Origin: Opacimonas viscosa
GTDB taxonomy: Bacteria > Pseudomonadota > Gammaproteobacteria > Enterobacterales > Alteromonadaceae
NCBI RefSeq assembly: GCF_024199005.1
Contig: NZ_JANATA010000001.1
Coordinates: 62,001 to 126,000, forward strand
Reading direction: 5' to 3'
Length of the DNA: 64,000 nucleotides
The position numbers and the translations under genes were made by a program. Positions 16,908 to 26,741 of this stretch are shown here, one piece after another. The notes below the pieces were generated by a model. That model searched no databases. It was not told where the DNA came from and saw nothing but the letters and a program-made list of their open reading frames with translations. Every line of letters begins with the position of its first letter. Position 1 is the first letter of the stretch.

Positions 16908-19900
16908 TGCAACCGATTAATACCCAAACTGGCATTATTGCATGGTTTGCTCGCAATCATGTCGCAGCCAATTTGCTGATGTGGATCTTATTAGTGGGAG
17001 GGGTTTTTGGCGCGATCAGTATTCATAAGCAGGTGTTTCCAACATTTGAATTCAATGTAATATCGGTACAAGTTCCATATTTAGGTGCTGCACCGCAAGA
17101 AGTCGAAGAAGGGGTAGTACTGAAATTAGAAGAAGCGGTCAAAGATTTAGAAGGAATCAAAAAACTCAGCTCCCGTTCAGTCGAAGGTTTTGGCTCTTTG
17201 ACGATAGAAGTTGAGGATGACTATGATGTCCAGACATTATTAGACGAAGTAAAAGTGCAAGTCGATGCAATTCCTTCATTTCCTGCAAATACTGAAAAGC
17301 CAGTTGTTTATAGGATAAAAGCACCACAAGATGTATTGTGGATCTCCGCTTATGGCGATGCTTCAGAACGAGAACTTAAAGAATTTGCAAAACAACTTCG
17401 CGATGAAATAGCTAATCTTCCAGGTGTGTCTGATGTTAATGTCGTAGGGAGTAGACCTTATGAGATATCGATTGAAATTTCAGAACAAAAACTGCAAGAG
17501 TATAACCTAACCTTTAACCAACTAGTCAATGCTGTTCGCAGTTCTTCGATTGATGTCCCCGGTGGTTCAATTCGCTCGGATAATGGTGATATTTTATTGC
17601 GAGCAAAAGGTCAGGCCTATGATGCCTACGATTTTGCATCCTTGGTTCTAGTGACACAAGCGGATGGGACTCGCGTTTTACTAGGGGATATCGCAACCAT
17701 TAATGACGGTTTCGTAGAAGATAATAATCTGGCTTATTTTGATGGTAAACCGGCAGTAAGTATCCAAGTTCGTGCAGTTGGCGACCAAAATGCGCTGGAA
17801 ATTTCCAAGCTGGTAAATGCGCACATTAATAAAGTAAAGCCTAACTTCCCACCTAATATTCAAGCAGATACCTGGGGGGACAGTTCTTTTTATCTGGCTG
17901 ACCGCCTAAATATGATGCTGGAAAATATGGGAGTCGGAGCATTATTAGTTTTCTTAGTACTGTCGTTATTTCTAAAAATCCGCTTAGCGTTTTGGGTCAT
18001 ATGGGGCTTACCTGTCTGCTTCCTGGGTACTTTAGCCGTCTTACCGATGGAATTTTTAAGTGTTTCAATCAACATGATCAGTTTGTTTGCGTTCATCTTG
18101 GTCTTAGGGATTGTCGTTGATGATGCGATTATTATGGGGGAGTCTGCTTATTCTGAAATAGATAAGCATGGTCATTCTATAGATAACGTTATCAAAGGGG
18201 TTAAACGTGTGGCTATGCCAGCTACGTTTGGCGTATTGACGACCATAGCAGCCTTTTCTCCAATGATGATGGTTTCCGGTACCTTTGGTGTAATTTGGAA
18301 AACCATCGGTGGTGTGGTCATTATTTGTTTAATTTTTTCTTTAATAGAATCAAAATTGATACTACCTGCGCATTTGGCACATATGAAATCAGAGCCTTAT
18401 GACCCAAGTAAAGCAAATAAACTACAACGTTTCCGAGATTACTTTGCCGAAGGCATAAAAGTGTTTATTGCCCACAAATACGTCCCGTTTTTACGCAAAG
18501 CGATTAAACAACGATACACGACATTATCCGTATTTATCGCCATGTTTATTTTGACGATTGGTTTGTTTGCTGGTGGCATTGTCCGTTTTGTATTTTTCCC
18601 AACGATTCCTTCTGATTTTATGTTTGCGAGTGTTGAACTGGAACAAGGCTCTTCATTGGTGCAGCGTGATAAGGCGATCCAAACTCTGATGACTTCGTTG
18701 ACCCAAATGGACAATGCGATCACTGAAGAAACCGGTGAAGGTGTGGTGAAACACTCTATTGCATTTTCTCAAGGGACATTAGGTGGACAAGTATTTGTTG
18801 AATTATCTAAGGGAGAAGAACGTTCTATCTCTGATGATGAGTTAAACGATAAGTGGCGGAGTTTCATCCCGGAGATCCCAGGGGTGAAAAATTTTAATAT
18901 TGGCGCACCAGGCGGTCCGGGGGGTGGTTCAGATCTGAGCTTTGAATTTAGCGGCAAAGATGTGACTGTACTACGAGCAGTATCGACTGAACTGGAAGAT
19001 TTTTTAAGCGAGTATAAAGGGATATCTGATATTAATGATAGTTTTGCCAATGGTGCAGACGAGATTAGAATTAATATTAAGCCATTAGGTGAAGCCTTGG
19101 GTTTATCCTTAGCCAGTATGGCCCAACAAGTCAGATATGGATTTTATGGGGCAGAGGCACAACGCATTCAACGTGACGAAGAAGAAATTCGAGTCATGGT
19201 GCGCTATCCCAAAGAGCAACGAAATTCCATTGGTAATTTAGAAACGATGCGGATTCGGGCACCAAATGGCCAAGAAATTCCTTTCGCTGAGGTGGCAGAT
19301 ATCGAAATTGGTCAAGGCTATTCCTCGATAAATCGCGTGGATGGTCAACGAGCGGTTAGTGTCACTGCCAAAGTCAATAAAGATATCCTTGAACCCAATA
19401 CCGTGATCAAAGATGTCATGGTCAAAGCGATCCCTGAGTTACTCAAAAAGTATCCTGGTGTCGAATTTAAATTACAAGGTAACAGTAAAGAGCAGGGCGA
19501 AGCTATCTTCTCACTGGCGCAAGGGTTTCTATTTGCTTTATTTGCAATCTACGCTCTGATGGCTATTCCATTAAAATCATACTCTCAACCGCTGATCATT
19601 ATGTCGGTGATACCTTTTGGTATCGTAGGTGCAATCATCGGTCATTTAGTGTTGGGGATGTCAGTCAGTGTACTTTCTATATGTGGCATCATTGCTTTGT
19701 CAGGTGTCGTGGTCAATGATAGTTTGATTATGGTGGATTTTGTAAACCGTGCCCGCAGTGAAGGCATGAATTTATTAGACGCTGCTATTAACGCCGGGTC
19801 ACAGCGTTTTAGGGCGATCGTTTTAACCTCATTAACCACGTTTATGGGGCTAATGCCGATTATTTTTGAGCGTTCACTCCAAGCACAAATCGTTATTCCA

Positions 19901-20065
19901 ATGGCGATATCATTGGCATTTGGTATCTTATTTGCGACTGTCATTACATTGCTTTTAGTACCATCTTTATATCTTATTTTAGATGATTTAAAAGCATTCT
20001 TTTCAAAGACATATGCGGCCAAACGCACAGCTGAAAATGCAAAATTGGCAGCACAAAACAATTAA
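16907..20065 (+). CDS. RND family efflux transporter permease (HAE1-like)
   Basis: Proton-driven inner-membrane pump of the AcrB fold, 1052 residues. The first membrane helix is at about 16-38, followed by a large periplasmic loop, helices near 340-480 with the proton-relay VVDDAI at about 404-409, a second periplasmic loop, and the last helices at about 875-1025. The loop GAPGGPGGGSDL near 666-677 is a glycine-rich stretch typical of this subgroup. The stop is followed by a bidirectional terminator. Drug, lipid or metabolite export cannot be told apart here; it is divergent in sequence from classical AcrB. Confidence 0.92.
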   Translation: MQPINTQTGIIAWFARNHVAANLLMWILLVGGVFGAISIHKQVFPTFEFNVISVQVPYLGAAPQEVEEGVVLKLEEAVKDLEGIKKLSSRSVEGFGSLTIEVEDDYDVQTLLDEVKVQVDAIPSFPANTEKPVVYRIKAPQDVLWISAYGDASERELKEFAKQLRDEIANLPGVSDVNVVGSRPYEISIEISEQKLQEYNLTFNQLVNAVRSSSIDVPGGSIRSDNGDILLRAKGQAYDAYDFASLVLVTQADGTRVLLGDIATINDGFVEDNNLAYFDGKPAVSIQVRAVGDQNALEISKLVNAHINKVKPNFPPNIQADTWGDSSFYLADRLNMMLENMGVGALLVFLVLSLFLKIRLAFWVIWGLPVCFLGTLAVLPMEFLSVSINMISLFAFILVLGIVVDDAIIMGESAYSEIDKHGHSIDNVIKGVKRVAMPATFGVLTTIAAFSPMMMVSGTFGVIWKTIGGVVIICLIFSLIESKLILPAHLAHMKSEPYDPSKANKLQRFRDYFAEGIKVFIAHKYVPFLRKAIKQRYTTLSVFIAMFILTIGLFAGGIVRFVFFPTIPSDFMFASVELEQGSSLVQRDKAIQTLMTSLTQMDNAITEETGEGVVKHSIAFSQGTLGGQVFVELSKGEERSISDDELNDKWRSFIPEIPGVKNFNIGAPGGPGGGSDLSFEFSGKDVTVLRAVSTELEDFLSEYKGISDINDSFANGADEIRINIKPLGEALGLSLASMAQQVRYGFYGAEAQRIQRDEEEIRVMVRYPKEQRNSIGNLETMRIRAPNGQEIPFAEVADIEIGQGYSSINRVDGQRAVSVTAKVNKDILEPNTVIKDVMVKAIPELLKKYPGVEFKLQGNSKEQGEAIFSLAQGFLFALFAIYALMAIPLKSYSQPLIIMSVIPFGIVGAIIGHLVLGMSVSVLSICGIIALSGVVVNDSLIMVDFVNRARSEGMNLLDAAINAGSQRFRAIVLTSLTTFMGLMPIIFERSLQAQIVIPMAISLAFGILFATVITLLLVPSLYLILDDLKAFFSKTYAAKRTAENAKLAAQNN

Positions 20066-20100
20066 GTTCTGAGGGGGCAATGACACCTCAGACAGACACA

Positions 20101-20133
20101 AAAAAGGGAGTACCTTGTGGTACTCCCTTTTTT
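20101..20133. terminator. Bidirectional terminator between RND pump and TonB receptor
   Basis: AAAAAGGGAGTACC and GGTACTCCCTTTTTT form a perfect stem over TTGT. A-runs and T-runs flank both sides, so it can end both converging transcripts. Confidence 0.9.
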
Positions 20134-20231
20134 AATACATAGCTTTAGTTGTATGAGTTATAAATAATGATATCCAATGACTCACACCAAAACAGTGTTA
20201 ACCAACTAAAATAATCGACTATATTTATCGA

Positions 20232-22520
20232 TTAATAATAGCGAGCAGTAAACTCGATACCTACTACTTTAGGTTCGTTAACAATCCCCGTTAGGTTATT
20301 GAAATCAATACCGCCACGTAAGTTATGTTCGTTTGTTATGTTGCGACCAAATAATGCAATTTGGTAGTTATGTTTGAAATTTTCATAACCGATACGCAAA
20401 CCTGCTTCGTGTTGTTGATCAGTACTAAACTCAACTGAATCATACAAGAACAAGTTTGTTTCGCCTTGGAAAGCCCAATCAGTAAATACAAAGAGCTCGG
20501 CATCATCACTTACTGGGTAAGTGTAACGAGCGGTAAAATTGTAAATAGTTTTAGGCGCTTGCGGGAATGGATTACCGTCAATTAATGCACGATTATCAAC
20601 TGTCGTTGGGTCGTTCACCGTACAATTACCAGCAAATGTTGCGTTTGCTCCACATGGGAATACGCTTAACTCACGATCATTGATTTGTGTATCATTAAAA
20701 CTAAAACCAGCCGTTAACGTCAGGTTGTCAGAAGCTAAATAGCGCAAATCAATTTCATAACCAATAGCACTACCTTCATCAGCATTGATCAAGGCTGTAT
20801 TGTTGGCACCACCACCGATAGCTGAGAATTGGATGTCATCGATAACATAGTAAAATGCTGCTGCATTTAGACGTAAAGTGTTATCTAATAAGTCTGATTT
20901 AAAACCAATTTCAAAAGAATTAATCGTTTCTGCATCAGCGACAGAAGGTGCACCTTCGAAAGCTACATCACGACCTTGAATTGTCTGTGCTCGGAAACCG
21001 TTGGCATAACGAGCAAAGACAGAAGACGTGTTATCAATGTTATAATTAGCACTGATTTCATAGCTAAGTTGACCGTCATCGACATTAATATCAGCGTATT
21101 CTTGGATACTAGCTGCACCAATAACGACAGCAAATCCATCGACATTTTGCTCACCCACACTTAATGTTTTGTCATCATGTGTGTAGCGTAAACCTGTAGT
21201 AATAGTTAGTTTATCGTTGACAGCAAACTCTGATTGTCCAAATACTGCCCACGTCGTGTTTTCGTGGAATACTTCAGTTGCACCAAAGAAACCATCGATG
21301 GACGTCACAGAGAATGATGAATCAAAGAAAAACGCACCAGCTTGCCAGTTGTAAGCGCCATCATTATTACTCGCCCAGCGAATTTCTTGGGTGAATTGTT
21401 CTAAGTCATTTAATTTGTCCTGAGTAACTGCTGAGAACGGGACAAACCCTGGGAATGTGGTTTCTACCGTACCATCACCATTGATATCCTGGGCAGGATC
21501 AACGACTACACCACCATCGACATCACCTAATGAATCACCTTCAGCTGTTTCTAAAGCCGTAATGGAAGTGAATGTCATACTATCCATGTCATAAGTTAGT
21601 GTAAGACTGGTGCCAAAACCTTCGTAACCTTGGGGGTTATTATCAAACCCGTTACCCAATAAATTGGCATCGTAATAAACCGTTTCACGGTCATAGTTTT
21701 GGTTGAGGTTGTTACTACCAGGTGATAACACATTAGCACGGAAGATAGATGCAGTACCTTCTAATTCACGACCGTGTATATTTAATAATGCGCTGAAATC
21801 ATCATTGATGTTATAGGCAAATTGCAAACGGTATGCTTCTTCAGTAAAGCCACCAATCGCATCAACCACTCCAGAAAAAGCGTTATCTATATAATTATCG
21901 CGCTCTTGACTTAACAAGGATAAACGCACAGCCAAGTCTTCGCTAAGACCGCCACCAACTGCACCTTCAAAATTTTGGGTACCTAAACTACCAAGACCAA
22001 GCTTGACGTAGGCATCAAAATCATCAGACGGTTTTACTGAATCAAATTTAACAATACCAGCAGTGGTATTGCGACCAAATAATGTTCCTTGTGGACCACG
22101 AATGACTTCTACTTGTTCTACGTCAAATAAAGGGAAGCTTTTTAGGACCACATTTTCCATCACCACATTATCCATAACGATGGAAACAGGTTGTGACGCT
22201 GCTAGGTCAAAATCAGTATTACCTAAACCACGCATATAAAAACGCGGAGCAACACGACCATTTGAGCTTTCTGCATAAAGGCCTGGTACACGAGTTGCCA
22301 AAGCGAGAATATCGTCACCACCAGCAAATAAACTGGTGAATTCTTCACCGTTTAAAGTCGCAATAGACAATGGAACTTCTTGGATTGATTGAGTTCGTTT
22401 CTGAGCCGTAACAGTTATCTGTTCCAGCCCTTTTTCTTCGATATTATCTTGTGCTATAGCTGTTTGACCAAGGCCAGTTGTGACGGCAATCGCTAACGTT
22501 GCTTTTGTAAATGTGTTCAT
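20232..22520 (-). CDS. TonB-dependent outer-membrane receptor
   Basis: Outer-membrane active transporter, 762 residues. It has a signal peptide (about 1-23, ending TAIAQ), a TonB box-like LEQITVTAQKR, and a plug domain with RFYMRGLGNTDFD and VEVIRGPQGTLFGRNTTAG near 140-155. The beta-barrel ends GIEFTARYY, with the C-terminal aromatic needed for outer-membrane assembly. The sequence type is that of the large family of marine receptors often annotated as iron-complex or carbohydrate/lipid related. No ExbB, binding protein or enzyme cluster is adjacent, so the ligand is unknown. It ends at a shared terminator. Confidence 0.93.
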   Translation of the reverse strand: MNTFTKATLAIAVTTGLGQTAIAQDNIEEKGLEQITVTAQKRTQSIQEVPLSIATLNGEEFTSLFAGGDDILALATRVPGLYAESSNGRVAPRFYMRGLGNTDFDLAASQPVSIVMDNVVMENVVLKSFPLFDVEQVEVIRGPQGTLFGRNTTAGIVKFDSVKPSDDFDAYVKLGLGSLGTQNFEGAVGGGLSEDLAVRLSLLSQERDNYIDNAFSGVVDAIGGFTEEAYRLQFAYNINDDFSALLNIHGRELEGTASIFRANVLSPGSNNLNQNYDRETVYYDANLLGNGFDNNPQGYEGFGTSLTLTYDMDSMTFTSITALETAEGDSLGDVDGGVVVDPAQDINGDGTVETTFPGFVPFSAVTQDKLNDLEQFTQEIRWASNNDGAYNWQAGAFFFDSSFSVTSIDGFFGATEVFHENTTWAVFGQSEFAVNDKLTITTGLRYTHDDKTLSVGEQNVDGFAVVIGAASIQEYADINVDDGQLSYEISANYNIDNTSSVFARYANGFRAQTIQGRDVAFEGAPSVADAETINSFEIGFKSDLLDNTLRLNAAAFYYVIDDIQFSAIGGGANNTALINADEGSAIGYEIDLRYLASDNLTLTAGFSFNDTQINDRELSVFPCGANATFAGNCTVNDPTTVDNRALIDGNPFPQAPKTIYNFTARYTYPVSDDAELFVFTDWAFQGETNLFLYDSVEFSTDQQHEAGLRIGYENFKHNYQIALFGRNITNEHNLRGGIDFNNLTGIVNEPKVVGIEFTARYY

Positions 22521-22724
22521 TGTTTACCTAAATATAAGTGGGTTATGAATGTTTTCGCGCGGAGTATAAGCGAAAAATAAACGATTTACTATTTTCTGCA
22601 CAATTTGCAAAAGCCAAGTTAATGTATAGTGATATTTAAGTGATAACAATTCATGTTAATGATTAAAAGAGCAGAGCAATATATGGCAGACTTATAATAT
22701 AAATTATAAAAGGACATGTTGCAG

Positions 22725-24479
22725 ATGTTGATCCTTCGTCGAGAAATTGAGTTTCAGTTATATGAAAATTTAGACACCTTGTCGTTATTAAAGCGGTCTC
22801 GTTTTATGGAGCATAATGAGCACACTTTTTCTGCCGTGTTGGATACAGCTGAGAAGATAGCGACAGATTGTTTTTTACCCCACAACCATCTAGCGGATCA
22901 GAATGAACCTTCATTTGATGGCCAAAAAGTAACGATGTTACCAGCTGTAAAAATTGCTTATCAGGCTTTTGCTGATGCTGGTTTTATTGCTGCTCGCTAT
23001 GATTTCGATGAAGGGGGGATGCAGTTACCGGAAAGTGTTATGACAGCTTGTTCTGGGTATTTCATGGCTGCTAATCCTAGCTCGACCGCTTATCCTTTTT
23101 TAACGACTGCTGCGGCCAATGTCATCAAACATTTTGCGAGCGCAGATCTAAAAGCACGCTATTTAGAGCCTATGCTTGCCGGGAGTTACTCTGGGACGAT
23201 GGCCTTAACGGAGCCTCATGCCGGCTCCTCTTTAGCTGAAATTACCACGAGTGCGACCTTGCATGCAGATGGGACATATCGGATCAAAGGCGCTAAGTTA
23301 TATATTTCGGGAGGAGATCATGAACTGACCGAGAATATTGTGCACTTGGTATTAGCCAAAATACCGGGCGGACCCTCAGGAGTAAAGGGGATCTCTTTAT
23401 TTATTGTGCCTAAATATCGAGGTGATGGAGATAACCGGGTAAAAAACGATATTGTGTTGGCTGGTTTGATTCATAAATTAGGCTACAGAGGTACTACTTC
23501 TACAGCGCTAACATTTGGTGAGCAAGGCGATTGCCATGGTTACTTGGTCGGGGAACCGCATAAAGGATTGCAATACATGTTCATGATGATGAATGAAGCC
23601 CGAGTTGGTGTTGGGTATGGAGCAGCGATGATCGGTTATCGCGGTTTTCAGTACTCCTTGGAATATGCCAAAGAACGGCTCCAAGGTGGTAAAGCCATCG
23701 TCGAGCATGGTGATGTAAAAAGGATGTTGTTAGCCCAAAAAGCCTACACTGAAGGGGCTATTGCATTGTGTTTCTATGGTGCACGTTTAGTGGACGACAT
23801 ACATACTGCAGACGCAGAGCAGGCCAGAGATGCAGCTGAATTATTGGATTTGTTAACTCCAGTAATAAAAGCCTGGCCAAGTGAATATGGTCCTAAAGCA
23901 AATGATTTAGGGATCCAAGTAATGGGTGGAGCAGGGTATACCCGTGAGTATTATGCTGAACAATTTTGGCGTGATAATCGGTTAAATCCAATCCATGAGG
24001 GTACTAATGGTATTCAGGCTTTGGATTTACTTGGCCGAAAACTGTGGCAAAACAAGCAACAAGGTTTAGCACAATTATTTGCGCTTGTGCAAACAGACTG
24101 TGCAATTGCATCTGGCCCTGTAGGGCAGCAAGCTGCAGAATGTATTAGTCATTATTTAGCACAAATGCCTGCTCTTATCGATAGCTTAGGGGCTGATTTA
24201 CAATCTAAAGAAAGCCAAGCTCTGCAACTCGCTAATGCAGAATGCTTTATGAAGGTATTTTCAGGTGTGATTCTAGCGTGGCAGTGGCTGCGCCAAATTA
24301 ATACAGCTGAACAACGTCTGGGGACTGAACTCACTTCAGAAAAAGCGGATTATTATCATGGTAAGTGTCAAGCTGGGCAGTACTTTGTGCGCTGGGAGTT
24401 ACCACAAATCGCACCCTATATAACGTTGTTACAAAACCGTGATGATAGCTGTCACAAAATGCGAACTAATTGGTTTTAA
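22725..24479 (+). CDS. Acyl-CoA dehydrogenase with extra C-terminal domain
   Basis: FAD-dependent acyl-CoA dehydrogenase of the long bacterial type (about 584 residues). The N-terminus LRREIEFQLYENLDTLSLL is typical of this group. The FAD/substrate region MALTEPHAGSSLAEI lies near 160-174, and the C-terminal helical domain has VMGGAGYTREYYAEQFWRD and NPIHEGTNGIQALDLLGRK. The AGGA ribosome site is only one base from the ATG at 22716 but ten from the ATG at 22725, so I take the latter. An SDR dehydrogenase follows 23 bases downstream, suggesting a short catabolic operon feeding ETF. Chain-length specificity is unknown. Confidence 0.92.
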   Translation: MLILRREIEFQLYENLDTLSLLKRSRFMEHNEHTFSAVLDTAEKIATDCFLPHNHLADQNEPSFDGQKVTMLPAVKIAYQAFADAGFIAARYDFDEGGMQLPESVMTACSGYFMAANPSSTAYPFLTTAAANVIKHFASADLKARYLEPMLAGSYSGTMALTEPHAGSSLAEITTSATLHADGTYRIKGAKLYISGGDHELTENIVHLVLAKIPGGPSGVKGISLFIVPKYRGDGDNRVKNDIVLAGLIHKLGYRGTTSTALTFGEQGDCHGYLVGEPHKGLQYMFMMMNEARVGVGYGAAMIGYRGFQYSLEYAKERLQGGKAIVEHGDVKRMLLAQKAYTEGAIALCFYGARLVDDIHTADAEQARDAAELLDLLTPVIKAWPSEYGPKANDLGIQVMGGAGYTREYYAEQFWRDNRLNPIHEGTNGIQALDLLGRKLWQNKQQGLAQLFALVQTDCAIASGPVGQQAAECISHYLAQMPALIDSLGADLQSKESQALQLANAECFMKVFSGVILAWQWLRQINTAEQRLGTELTSEKADYYHGKCQAGQYFVRWELPQIAPYITLLQNRDDSCHKMRTNWF

Positions 24480-24502
24480 GTAAATTTTAAGGAATATTCA
24501 AT

Positions 24503-25258
24503 ATGTCTCACACTGTGTTAATTACAGGGGCTGCCTCTGGGATTGGTGCCCAAGCCGCTAAACATTTTGCCCAAAAGGGGGTTGACTTGGCACTTAGTGA
24601 CATCAATGAAGAAGCGGGTTTAGCGTTAGTTGATGAGTGTAATCATATCAGCCAAGGTCAGTCTAAGGTGACTTTTTATATAGCTGATGTCAGTGATAAA
24701 GTGGCTGTTACTGAGTTATTTCGTGCTGCGAAAAATGATTTCGGTCAAATTAATGTGCTAGTCAATAATGCTGGGATTGAGTATCCGCCAACCCCCTTAC
24801 ATTTGACTGATGATGCGTTGTTTGAAAAGAACATTGCGGTCAATGTGAAAGGAGTTTGGTATTGTATGAAGGAAGCCTTAAATATGATGCTACCTAATGG
24901 TGGTGGCAATATAATTAATATTGCATCTGTGGCGGGCTTACGTTCTGCTCCAATGATTGCTGGATATAGTGCGACCAAGCATGCAGTAGTGGGATTAACT
25001 AAATCAGCGGCGGTAGAATATGCAAAGCTGGGGATCCGGATTAATGCGGTGTGTCCAAGCTTTATTGATACGCCGATGGTACAGCGTACTCTCGAACAAA
25101 TGGATGAGCGTGGCCAAAAGTCCATCGTGGGAGCCAGTCCAATGAAGCGTTTAGGTCGCCCAGAAGAAATTGCCGCTGCGATTGTGTGGTTAGCATCAGA
25201 CGAGGCATCCTTTATGAATGGACATTGTATGACCTTGGATGGCGGCATGTTAGCGTAG
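24503..25258 (+). CDS. SDR family NAD(P)-dependent oxidoreductase
   Basis: Classical short-chain dehydrogenase, 251 residues. It has the cofactor motif TGAASGIGA (8-16), NNAG (88-91), catalytic Ser142, Tyr155 and Lys159 in YSATK, and the IDTP loop near 192. Asp33 at the end of the second strand (LSDINE) favours NAD. Similar proteins act as 3-hydroxyacyl-CoA or alcohol dehydrogenases. Co-orientation 23 bases behind the acyl-CoA dehydrogenase hints at a beta-oxidation-like step, but that is inference. Confidence 0.9.
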   Translation: MSHTVLITGAASGIGAQAAKHFAQKGVDLALSDINEEAGLALVDECNHISQGQSKVTFYIADVSDKVAVTELFRAAKNDFGQINVLVNNAGIEYPPTPLHLTDDALFEKNIAVNVKGVWYCMKEALNMMLPNGGGNIINIASVAGLRSAPMIAGYSATKHAVVGLTKSAAVEYAKLGIRINAVCPSFIDTPMVQRTLEQMDERGQKSIVGASPMKRLGRPEEIAAAIVWLASDEASFMNGHCMTLDGGMLA

Positions 25259-25277
25259 GATAACCAAGGCACTAAAA

Positions 25278-25310
25278 AAGCGCTGACTCGTGATAAGGAG
25301 TGAGCGCTTT
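25278..25310 (-). terminator. Terminator, stronger in the minus direction
   Basis: AAAGCGCT and AGCGCTTT with inner ACTC/GAGT pairing form a stem. On the minus strand the stem is followed by TTTT; on the plus strand it is followed by AAAC. It lies between convergent genes. Confidence 0.65.
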
Positions 25311-25336
25311 AAACAAGTGCTAACTGACATTCAATC

Positions 25337-25371
25337 AAGCCTTATATTGGTAACTCACCAATATAAGGCTT
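25337..25371. terminator. Perfect 15-bp hairpin between convergent genes
   Basis: AAGCCTTATATTGGT and ACCAATATAAGGCTT pair perfectly over AACTC, nine bases from the aminotransferase stop. Neither side has a long T-run, so it may protect 3' ends or work with the neighbouring hairpin at 25278. Confidence 0.6.
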
Positions 25372-25379
25372 CATGAAAC

Positions 25380-26570
25380 TTATAGGACACTTACCAAAGC
25401 TTTAGCTAATGGCTCAACGTTATTCTTGTTGATACCTGCAATATTCACTCGCGAAGAATCTACAAAGTAAACACTATGAGCATCACGCACAGCACGAACT
25501 TGTTCTGGTGTAATGCACAAAAATGAGAACATACCTTTTTGGTTATTCACAAAACTAAAGTCTTTTTGTGCACCATTCGCCGCTAGGTTCTCTACCAGCA
25601 AGGCACGTAAGTCACGCATACGATTACGCATAGCATCTACTTCATTGACCCACATCTGTTTTAAGTCAGGATCGTGTAAAATAATATCGACTAATGCGCC
25701 GCCATATGAAGGAGGCATAGAGTAAATACCACGAGCAATGGCTTGTATTTGTGATTGGACAATAGGTTGTACTGCAGTATTTTCGGTAACCATCACGGCA
25801 AGACCAACACGCTCTCTATATAAGCCAAAGTTTTTGGAACATGATGCAGCAATAATAACTTCTGGCACAGATTTCACCATTAGGCGCATGCCAAAAGCAT
25901 CTGTTTCTAAATCATCACCAAAACCTAGGTATGCACTATCGATAAACGGTAACCAACCTTGCTGTTGGGCAACTTCTGCAACAGCTTGCCATTGCTCTTG
26001 AGTTAAATCAGCGCCCGTAGGGTTATGACAGCATGCGTGTAATAAAACGATATCACCTTTGGGGACTTGTTTTAGCTGTTCTAACATTTCATCAAATTTG
26101 ATACTAGCAGTCGCTTTATCAAAGTATGGATAAGTGGCAAGTTCCAATCCGGCATTACCGATCAGTGGAATGTGGTTCGCCCATGTTGGATCAGATACCC
26201 AAACTTTAGCATTGTCATTACAGCGTTTCAGTAATTCAGCTAAGATCCGTAAAGCACCACAACCACCTGGGGCTTGCACTGCGGCTACGCGACCTTCAAC
26301 AACTGCAGGATTGCCAGCACCTAATAAAAGCTCAAGCATCCCGTCGATAAAACCTGGTACGCCTTGAGGTGTAATGTAGGTCTTTGAAGTTTCTGACTCT
26401 AACAAACGAGTTTGTGCAGCAGCTACTGCTTGAACGATAGGTGTATTGCCTAATTCATCTTTATAAACACCGACACCAAGGTCAATTTTATGGGGATTTG
26501 TGTCAGCTTTAAAAGCAGCTGATAAACCTAATATCGGATCTGGAGCAAGGGCTGGTAAGACTTCAAACAC
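25380..26570 (-). CDS. tyrB: Aromatic amino acid aminotransferase (class I)
   Basis: PLP-dependent aminotransferase of the AspC/TyrB group, 396 residues, which interconverts aromatic amino acids or aspartate with their keto acids. It has CHNPTGADLT near 181-190, DSAYLGFG (211-218) and the PLP lysine Lys246 in SCSKNFGLYRERVG. AspC and TyrB types are hard to separate by eye; the symbol is tentative. It is transcribed alone and ends at hairpins shared with the convergent SDR gene. Confidence 0.9.
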   Translation of the reverse strand: MFEVLPALAPDPILGLSAAFKADTNPHKIDLGVGVYKDELGNTPIVQAVAAAQTRLLESETSKTYITPQGVPGFIDGMLELLLGAGNPAVVEGRVAAVQAPGGCGALRILAELLKRCNDNAKVWVSDPTWANHIPLIGNAGLELATYPYFDKATASIKFDEMLEQLKQVPKGDIVLLHACCHNPTGADLTQEQWQAVAEVAQQQGWLPFIDSAYLGFGDDLETDAFGMRLMVKSVPEVIIAASCSKNFGLYRERVGLAVMVTENTAVQPIVQSQIQAIARGIYSMPPSYGGALVDIILHDPDLKQMWVNEVDAMRNRMRDLRALLVENLAANGAQKDFSFVNNQKGMFSFLCITPEQVRAVRDAHSVYFVDSSRVNIAGINKNNVEPLAKALVSVL

Positions 26571-26741
26571 AGGAGTTTTCCTAAAAAATTAACAATCCTT
26601 ATTATTATGCCATTTAAAGTATTCATCTGTCTTTAGCTTTTAAGCTGTTATGACCACTTTTTGGCTATTTTCATTGTTTCATGCAAAACAATCCGACTCA
26701 CCAATAACCCAATCCCTAGCATGGCAAAACCATAAAATAGA

